Assembly: GCA_041191165.1 (NCBI GenBank)
Contig: JBEEPJ010000016.1
Coordinates: 1-17,652, forward strand
DNA from: CAMCYM01 sp041191165
Lineage (GTDB): Bacteria > Bacteroidota > Bacteroidia > Flavobacteriales_D > Sanyastnellaceae
Reading direction: 5' to 3'
Length of the DNA: 17,652 nt
Part shown: in pieces, positions 12,670 through 17,652 of the stretch
Layout of the letters: the number at the start of each line of letters is the position of its first letter
Position numbering within the stretch: the first letter of the stretch is position 1
Position numbers and translations under genes: made by a program
The notes under the pieces: model-generated
What the model was told of the DNA's origin: nothing
Database searches by the model: none
Seen by the model: the letters and a program-made list of their open reading frames with translations, nothing else

Positions 12670-14949
12670 ATGATTTTTGATCTCGACATGATCCGCCAGG
12701 TGTACGCGCGGTTCCCGGAGCGGGTGGAAGCGGCACGCAAGCTCACGGGCAAGCCCCTGACCCTGTCCGAAAAAATCCTGTATACCCACCTGTGGGACGC
12801 CCTGCCGGCACAGGCTTTCCAGCGCGGAGTCGATTACGTGGACTTCGCCCCGGACCGGGTGGCCATGCAGGACGCCACGGCCCAGATGGCCCTGTTGCAG
12901 TTCATGCAGGCGGGTCGCGCCACGGCGGCGGTGCCCTCCACGGTCCACTGCGACCACCTGATCCAGGCGAAGGTGGGGGCGGACGCGGATTTGCAGGAGG
13001 CGCTCAACAAGAACAACGAGGTCTTCAACTTCCTGGAGTCGGTCTCGAACAAGTACGGCATCGGGTTTTGGAAGCCCGGTGCGGGCATCATCCACCAGGT
13101 CGTGTTGGAGAACTACGCGTTTCCGGGCGGGATGATGATCGGCACCGACTCGCACACGGTGAACGCCGGGGGCTTGGGCATGGTGGCCATCGGCGTGGGC
13201 GGGGCGGATGCGGTGGATGTGATGGCCGGCATGGCGTGGGAGCTCAAGTTTCCCAAGCTCATCGGCGTCAAGCTCACCGGCCGCCTCAACGGCTGGACCT
13301 CGGCGAAGGACGTCATCCTGAAGGTGGCCGGCATCCTGACCGTGAAGGGGGGGACGGGTTGCATCGTGGAGTACTTCGGGCCCGGGGCCGAGTCGCTGAG
13401 CTGCACCGGCAAGGGCACCATCTGCAACATGGGCGCGGAGATCGGCGCCACGACGAGCACCTTCGGGTTTGATGCGTCCATGGATCGGTATCTGCGGGCG
13501 ACGGGGCGGGCGGAGGTGGCGGATTTGGCCGGCGCCATTGCCCATCACCTCACCGGCGACCCGGAGGTGTACGCGCAACCCGAGGCTTACTTCGACCAGG
13601 TCATCGAAATCGATTTGGATGCGCTCGAGCCGCACCTCAACGGGCCGTTCACCCCGGACCTCGCCACGCCCATCAGCGAGATGAAGGCGGCGGCGGCGGC
13701 GGGCGGCTGGCCCACCGCCATCGAGTACGGCCTCATCGGCTCGTGCACCAACTCGAGCTACGAAGACATCAGCCGGGCGGCGTCGGTGGCGAAGCAGGCG
13801 GCCGACCTGGGCATCCAGGCGAAGGCCCACCTGACCATCACCCCGGGCTCGGAGCAGGTGCGCTACACGATTGAGCGCGATGGCTTCATCGACATCTTCG
13901 AGGGCATCGGCGGCAGCGTCTTCGCCAACGCATGCGGTCCCTGCATAGGCCAGTGGTCGCGGGCGGGCGCCGAGAAGCAGGAGCGCAACTCCATCGTGCA
14001 CTCCTTCAACCGCAACTTCGCCAAGCGGGCGGACGGCAATCCCAACACGCACGCCTTTGTGGGCTCTCCGGAGCTGGTGACGGCCATCGCCATTGCGGGG
14101 GATTTGACCTTCAACCCCTTAAAGGATCCACTCACGCTGCCGGACGGACGGCAGGTCATGCTGCAGGAACCCACGGGCGACGAATTGCCCAGCCGCGGCT
14201 TTGCGGTCGAGGATGCGGGCTACCTCGCGCCGGCGGCTGATGGCAGCGCGGTGGAGGTGAAGGTTCGGCCGGACTCGGACCGCCTGCAGCTGCTCGACCC
14301 GTTCCTCCCCTGGGATGGGCAGAACATCACGGGCGCGCGCGTCCTCATCAAGGCGGCGGGCAAGTGCACCACGGACCACATCTCCATGGCGGGTCCTTGG
14401 TTGCGGTACCGCGGCCACCTCGACAACATCGCGAACAACACGCTCACCGGCGCGGTCAACGCGTACTCCGGCGCGGTCAACGCCGTCAAAAACCTCCTCA
14501 CGGGCGAGGTGGGTGAAGTGCCGGCCGTGCAGCGGGCCTACAAGGCGGCGGGCGTCCCCACGCTGGTCGTCGGCGACTGGAACTACGGCGAGGGCAGCTC
14601 CCGGGAACACGCGGCCATGCAGCCGCGCCACTTGGGCGTAAGGGCGGTGCTGGTGAAGTCGTTCGCCCGCATCCACGAAACCAACCTCAAGAAGCAGGGC
14701 ATGCTCGCCCTGACCTTCACCCAAGAGGCGGACTACGACAAGTTCCGCGAGGACGACTTCGTGGACTTCGTGGACCTGGCGGACTTCCGCCCCGGCACGC
14801 CGCTCACCCTGGTGCTGCGCCACGCCGACGGAACCTCCGACACCCTCTCGGTGGCCCACACCTACAACGCACAGCAAATCAGCTGGTTCCGCGCCGGCAG
14901 CGCCCTGAATCTCATCCAAGAGCAGCAGCGCGCCCAAACGGCACGGTAA
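12670..14949 (+). CDS. acn: Aconitate hydratase, mitochondrial type
   Basis: A 759-aa 4Fe-4S enzyme that isomerises citrate to isocitrate in the TCA cycle. The cluster ligands are C359 (GSCTNSS), C422 and C425 (ANACGPCIGQW). Each is offset by one from C358, C421 and C424 of pig mitochondrial aconitase. The catalytic loop is YGEGSSREHAAMQPR with S643 and R645. Other signatures are STVHCDHLI, GTDSHTVNAGGLGM and KCTTDHISMAGPWLRYRGHL. Both the short N terminus and the length match the mitochondrial branch, as usual in Bacteroidota, rather than the longer AcnA or AcnB. The start at 12670 lies 34 nt after the TACCTTTG promoter. An open frame upstream of it is antisense shadow of the permease gene. 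Confidence 0.96.
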   Translation: MIFDLDMIRQVYARFPERVEAARKLTGKPLTLSEKILYTHLWDALPAQAFQRGVDYVDFAPDRVAMQDATAQMALLQFMQAGRATAAVPSTVHCDHLIQAKVGADADLQEALNKNNEVFNFLESVSNKYGIGFWKPGAGIIHQVVLENYAFPGGMMIGTDSHTVNAGGLGMVAIGVGGADAVDVMAGMAWELKFPKLIGVKLTGRLNGWTSAKDVILKVAGILTVKGGTGCIVEYFGPGAESLSCTGKGTICNMGAEIGATTSTFGFDASMDRYLRATGRAEVADLAGAIAHHLTGDPEVYAQPEAYFDQVIEIDLDALEPHLNGPFTPDLATPISEMKAAAAAGGWPTAIEYGLIGSCTNSSYEDISRAASVAKQAADLGIQAKAHLTITPGSEQVRYTIERDGFIDIFEGIGGSVFANACGPCIGQWSRAGAEKQERNSIVHSFNRNFAKRADGNPNTHAFVGSPELVTAIAIAGDLTFNPLKDPLTLPDGRQVMLQEPTGDELPSRGFAVEDAGYLAPAADGSAVEVKVRPDSDRLQLLDPFLPWDGQNITGARVLIKAAGKCTTDHISMAGPWLRYRGHLDNIANNTLTGAVNAYSGAVNAVKNLLTGEVGEVPAVQRAYKAAGVPTLVVGDWNYGEGSSREHAAMQPRHLGVRAVLVKSFARIHETNLKKQGMLALTFTQEADYDKFREDDFVDFVDLADFRPGTPLTLVLRHADGTSDTLSVAHTYNAQQISWFRAGSALNLIQEQQRAQTAR

Positions 14950-14953
14950 TTGC

Positions 14954-14960
14954 TACTTTG
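14954..14960 (+). promoter_or_regulatory. Imperfect -7 element before the small barrel gene
   Basis: TACTTTG lies 19 nt before the ATG at 14980, one base shorter than TAnnTTTG. It is followed by an AT-rich leader (TTAAATTTC) in an otherwise GC-rich region. This suggests separate transcription of the barrel gene in addition to any read-through from aconitase. Confidence 0.4.
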
Positions 14961-14979
14961 GCGGCGTTAAATTTCTGCA

Positions 14980-15642
14980 ATGAAAAAACTTTTCCTCACC
15001 CTCGCGCTTGGCGCGGTGGGTCTGGGCGGCATGTTCGCCCAACAGTACAAGGGGGTCGTGAAGACGAATCCCTTGGGCTACTTCGCCGGTCAGTACATGA
15101 TCGGTTACGAGCACATGCTCACCGACCGGATGTCGGTGCAGTTGATGCCCGGCCTCGTGAGCCAAAACTCCTCGCAGTCTTGGAACTACGGAACCGAGGT
15201 GTACAGCTACGAGCAGAAGAAGTCCGGTTTCATCGTGATTCCGGAGTTCCGCTACTACGTCTCGCCCGACCGCACGGGGGCTCCGCACGGCTTGTACGTG
15301 GCGGCCTTGGCCCGGGTGCTGATGTTGACGTATGACCTGGAGGATACGGGGGATTTGTTCCCGTACGGCGATCTGTCCCGGGAGGACAAGCGCACGGTGT
15401 TTGGCGGTGGGGCGGTGCTGGGCTACCAGTATGCCACCAGCGGCGGCTTCACCTTGGAGGCTTTTGCCGGCCCGCAGTTCAAGAGCGTGAGCTTCGACCG
15501 GACGTACGACTCGGCAGCCATTCCCACCACGGAGGCGGGCGACGCGTTGTTCGAGGAGAAGTTTGCGGACATCTCATTGAGCGGCGTGGACAACTCCGGC
15601 GCGGGATTGCGCTTCGGGGTGAACATCGGCTACGCGTTCTGA
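14980..15642 (+). CDS. Small outer-membrane beta-barrel-like protein
   Basis: A 220-aa exported protein. A signal peptide (MKKLFLTLALGAVGLGG...) ends around A20 with QQYKGVV following. The mature part alternates polar and aromatic residues in short strands (YFAGQYMIGYEHMLTD, SGFIVIPEFRYYVSP, TVFGGGAVLGYQYAT). The chain ends in LRFGVNIGYAF, with the terminal phenylalanine typical of outer-membrane barrels recognised by BamA. The size suggests about eight strands, like OmpX/OmpA-type or DUF3575-like barrels. Function is unknown. The gene ends shortly before a strong hairpin terminator. Confidence 0.75.
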   Translation: MKKLFLTLALGAVGLGGMFAQQYKGVVKTNPLGYFAGQYMIGYEHMLTDRMSVQLMPGLVSQNSSQSWNYGTEVYSYEQKKSGFIVIPEFRYYVSPDRTGAPHGLYVAALARVLMLTYDLEDTGDLFPYGDLSREDKRTVFGGGAVLGYQYATSGGFTLEAFAGPQFKSVSFDRTYDSAAIPTTEAGDALFEEKFADISLSGVDNSGAGLRFGVNIGYAF

Positions 15643-15669
15643 GGAATCGGAACGGTTTCGGGATGGAAA

Positions 15670-15700
15670 CGAAAAGGGGACCTGCGGGTCCCCTTTTTCG
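15670..15700. terminator. Rho-independent, probably bidirectional terminator
   Basis: An 11-bp perfect stem, AAAAGGGGACC (15672-15682) with GGTCCCCTTTT (15687-15697), around the 4-nt loop TGCG. A run of five T follows on the plus strand; on the minus strand the stem ends in TTTTCG. It lies 29 nt after the barrel stop and about 80 nt beyond the end of the convergent lipoprotein gene, so it can serve both. Confidence 0.8.
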
Positions 15701-15718
15701 TTGTGGCGGTGCGGGTTG

Positions 15719-15748
15719 GCTGCGGCGCTCCGTTTTCGCTGCGGCGCT
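15719..15748. repeat. Short direct repeat between convergent genes
   Basis: GCTGCGGCGCT occurs at 15719-15729 and 15738-15748, followed by related TTCGCTGCG pieces up to about 15770. No coding sequence is evident between 15643 and 15779. This looks like simple GC-rich spacer made by local slippage. Confidence 0.5.
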
Positions 15749-15779
15749 GCTGCTTCGCGGCTTCGCTGCGCCGGCGGGA

Positions 15780-16307
15780 TCAGATGTCCACCTTGAACGA
15801 CCCGGTCAGGGGCGTCTCGAAGCCCACCGGAGTGCCGTCGACCACCTCCTTCATGAGCATTTGGAACGAGACCCGCTCGGTGCCGCCGGTCAGGGCGGGC
15901 TGGGGCGAGATGACGCCGTTGGTGCAGACGAAGTCGCGCACCGGCGTGAGCTCGTCGCCGTGGTTGATCTGCTGGAGCTGGTGTACGATGCCGTCCGCCG
16001 GGATATAGAAGGCCGGGCGGTTGATGGTATCGAACTCGAGCATCACCACGAAGTCGTGGGCGGGGAGGTGGGCCTTGATCTCGTCCTCGGTGCGCAGGTC
16101 GGCCACGAGGTGGTAGCGGCGCGACCGGAACTCGAGCGAATCCCAAACCACCGCCTCAGCCAACTTCAGCGGCACCTCCCGCCCCTGGTAGGTCAGCGAG
16201 CCGCAGTCGCAGGAGTAGACCGGGGGAACGTACTCGGGGCCCTTGTAGCATCCGGCGGCGAGGGCCGCAGCGCAGGTGATGGCGGAGAGGACGATGGAGA
16301 GTCGCAT
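15780..16307 (-). CDS. Hypothetical lipoprotein, 175 aa
   Basis: A secreted lipoprotein of unknown function. The start ATG at 16307 gives MRLSIVLSAITCAAALAAGC with lipobox LAAGC and lipidated cysteine C20. The mature part begins with a short Pro/Tyr-rich linker, then CDCGSLTYQGREVPLKLAEA, and continues as mixed strands (HDFVVMLEFDTINRPAFYIP). It ends in PVGFETPLTGSFKVDI, giving an immunoglobulin- or beta-sandwich-like impression. The frame is open upstream of 16307, but that part overlaps the NamZ gene. It lies 41 nt downstream of the NamZ-family gene and has its own possible promoter in that gap. Confidence 0.75.
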   Translation of the reverse strand: MRLSIVLSAITCAAALAAGCYKGPEYVPPVYSCDCGSLTYQGREVPLKLAEAVVWDSLEFRSRRYHLVADLRTEDEIKAHLPAHDFVVMLEFDTINRPAFYIPADGIVHQLQQINHGDELTPVRDFVCTNGVISPQPALTGGTERVSFQMLMKEVVDGTPVGFETPLTGSFKVDI

Positions 16308-16326
16308 GGATGTCGTGTTGAGGCGG

Positions 16327-16334
16327 GAAAGATA
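16327..16334 (-). promoter_or_regulatory. Near-consensus -7 element TATCTTTC
   Basis: On the minus strand TATCTTTC matches TAnnTTTG except for the last base and lies 19 nt before the lipoprotein ATG at 16307. It sits in the 41-nt gap after the NamZ-family gene, so the lipoprotein may be transcribed on its own. Confidence 0.5.
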
Positions 16335-16348
16335 GGAAACGGCAGCGG

Positions 16349-17652
16349 TCAACGCTGCATGGGGTAGATCAAATACCGTTGCCGCATGGCGTCGTACCGG
16401 GCGAGGGGCTCCATCCAGCCCTCGGCCAGGTCGCACAGGCCCTCGGGCTCGGGGAGGGCGGTGCGGATGGCGTCGGTGCCGGCGAGGCGGTCGAAGAAGC
16501 TGGTGGAGGAGATGAACGGGTCCGGGCACTCGCGGGTCCACAGGGCGTAGTAGCGGGGGAGGAAGCCCAAATCGAAGGAGTGGGGCTCCTGGGTCCAGCG
16601 GTCCGCGAGGGCCCCGAGGTGGACGCCGGAGCAGGGGATGCCCAGTTGTTGCGGGGAGGGGGCCACGCCCGGAATCGACTGGGGCGTGAAGGCGTGCGGG
16701 CCGGCGTCCGGGAGCGGCATGCCCAGCATTTGGAAGGGCTCGGGCGTGCCGCGACCGACGCTCACCACGGTGGGCTCGAAGAGGCACAGGGAGGGGTAGA
16801 GGGCGATGGCCCGCGCGTTGGGGAGGTTGGGGCTGGGCGGGATAGGGGGGTACCAGCGGTCGCTGTGGGCGTAGTGGGTGCACGGGAGCACCGTCAGGTC
16901 GCACTGCAGGCCGTTGGGCAGCCAGCCCTCGCCCTGGATCATGCGCGCCATCTCGCCCAACGTCATCCCGTGCACCAGCGGCACGGGCAGCTTCCCCACG
17001 AAGGACCGGAACGTCGTATCGAGCATGGGCCCGGCGATGTGGTGCCCGTGCGGGTTGGGGCGGTCGCAGACGATGACCGGAATCCCCGCCTCCGCCGCGG
17101 CCTCCATCACCAGGGCCAGCGTGCTGAGGTAGGTATAGAAGCGCGCCCCCACATCCTGCAGGTCGAAGACCACGGCCTGCACCTGGGCCATCGTCTCGGC
17201 CGACGGCTTGCGGTGGGTCCCGTGCAGGCTGTAGACCGGGAGCCCCGTCAGGGAGTCGATGGTGTCCCCGAAGTGGGCGCCGTAGTGCAAATCGCCGCGA
17301 AAGCCGTGTTCGGGGGCATAGATTTGGGCTACATCCACCCCGAGCGCCAGCAGCGTGTCCACGAGGTGCGTCGGGCGCTCCCGCACGTCTGCGAACAGCA
17401 CGGAGGTGTGGTTTGCCACCACGGCCACGCGTCCTTTTCCCAGCATTTGCACCAGACGGGCCAAATCCTCATGCCCCAACCCGATCCGCCGCGGCGCCTC
17501 GGTCCTTCGCTCCACATGCCATTCCCCCACCTCTCGGCGCGCCACCATCCCGGTGGCACTGGGCTGGCTGCGCAGTTCGTCCACGGTCTCCTCCACGGGT
17601 GCGGGGGTCAGCAGCTCCGAGGTCGCTTCCACGTTCTCCGCGGCATTGCGCC
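16349..17652 (-). CDS. namZ: DUF1343 / NamZ-family exo-beta-N-acetylmuramidase (5' end outside window)
   Basis: A peptidoglycan-turnover enzyme of the DUF1343 (YbbC/NamZ, GH171) family, which releases terminal N-acetylmuramic acid from muropeptide glycans. Signatures are VAVVANHTS, PEHGFRG (17294-17314), VFDLQDVGARFYTYLSTLAL, VIVCDRPNPH and LFEPTVVSVGRGTPEPFQMLG. The C-terminal half ends in RYLIYPMQR. The frame stays open to the last base of the window. Before the conserved domain are about 60 residues of Glu/Thr/Pro-rich linker (NVEATSELLTPAPVEETVDE). A signal peptide or lipobox therefore probably lies just outside, and the GTG at 17632 is unlikely to be the true start. The enzyme is expected in the periplasm. 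MurNAc uptake and recycling genes are not in the window. Confidence 0.9.
   Translation of the reverse strand, partial: RNAAENVEATSELLTPAPVEETVDELRSQPSATGMVARREVGEWHVERRTEAPRRIGLGHEDLARLVQMLGKGRVAVVANHTSVLFADVRERPTHLVDTLLALGVDVAQIYAPEHGFRGDLHYGAHFGDTIDSLTGLPVYSLHGTHRKPSAETMAQVQAVVFDLQDVGARFYTYLSTLALVMEAAAEAGIPVIVCDRPNPHGHHIAGPMLDTTFRSFVGKLPVPLVHGMTLGEMARMIQGEGWLPNGLQCDLTVLPCTHYAHSDRWYPPIPPSPNLPNARAIALYPSLCLFEPTVVSVGRGTPEPFQMLGMPLPDAGPHAFTPQSIPGVAPSPQQLGIPCSGVHLGALADRWTQEPHSFDLGFLPRYYALWTRECPDPFISSTSFFDRLAGTDAIRTALPEPEGLCDLAEGWMEPLARYDAMRQRYLIYPMQR

Noticed and set aside
12610..14052. Open frame extending the permease upstream on the minus strand
   Set aside because: It is the shadow of aconitase; the permease has a normal N terminus at 12609.
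1..17652. tRNA, rRNA, CRISPR array, insertion sequence or prophage
   Set aside because: No cloverleaf, regularly spaced repeat array, transposase or phage motif was found on either strand.

Overview
The window is GC-rich DNA that looks like Bacteroidota, probably a high-GC member of the Flavobacteriales or a relative. Several genes are preceded by the Bacteroidota -7 promoter element TAnnTTTG (TATCTTTG twice at 10637-10686, TACCTTTG at 12628, TAAATTTG at 6079), and Shine-Dalgarno sequences are not evident. The gene content also fits: a TlpA-like thioredoxin lipoprotein, a DUF1343/NamZ protein, a mitochondrial-type aconitase and a small outer-membrane barrel. The lineage below phylum is a guess.

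Region 1 (1-5396, all +) is a light and DNA-repair cluster. It holds the 3' part of a class I-like photolyase/cryptochrome (cut by the window start), an alpha/beta hydrolase, a 56-aa DUF2256 zinc-ribbon protein, an iron-sulfur (6-4) photolyase of the PhrB type, a DASH cryptochrome, and a 136-aa protein of unknown function. The last four genes are joined by ATGA stop/start overlaps, so they are almost certainly one translationally coupled unit. A perfect 25-bp direct repeat sits just in front of the DUF2256 gene and is a candidate control site. Three different photolyase/cryptochrome branches within 5 kb, with a coupled orphan at the end, is the most notable feature of the window.

Region 2 (5423-7554) holds a divergent pair. 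A hypothetical 190-aa protein lies on the minus strand. A lipid-anchored thioredoxin-fold protein lies on the plus strand behind a clear promoter.

Region 3 (7562-11280) is polyphosphate and peroxide metabolism. ppk1 and ppx form an overlapping minus-strand operon. A typical 2-Cys peroxiredoxin is transcribed divergently, and both promoters carry the same TATCTTTG box.

Region 4 (11368-15642) holds a MacB/FtsX-type permease without a neighbouring ATPase, divergent from a mitochondrial-type aconitase. The two promoters between them form an inverted repeat. A small secreted barrel-like protein follows, ending in a strong hairpin that could terminate transcription from both sides.

Region 5 (15780-17652, minus strand) holds a small lipoprotein of unknown function and, upstream of it, a DUF1343/NamZ-family exo-N-acetylmuramidase whose 5' end runs off the window. 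No RNA genes, CRISPR arrays, insertion sequences or prophage genes were seen.
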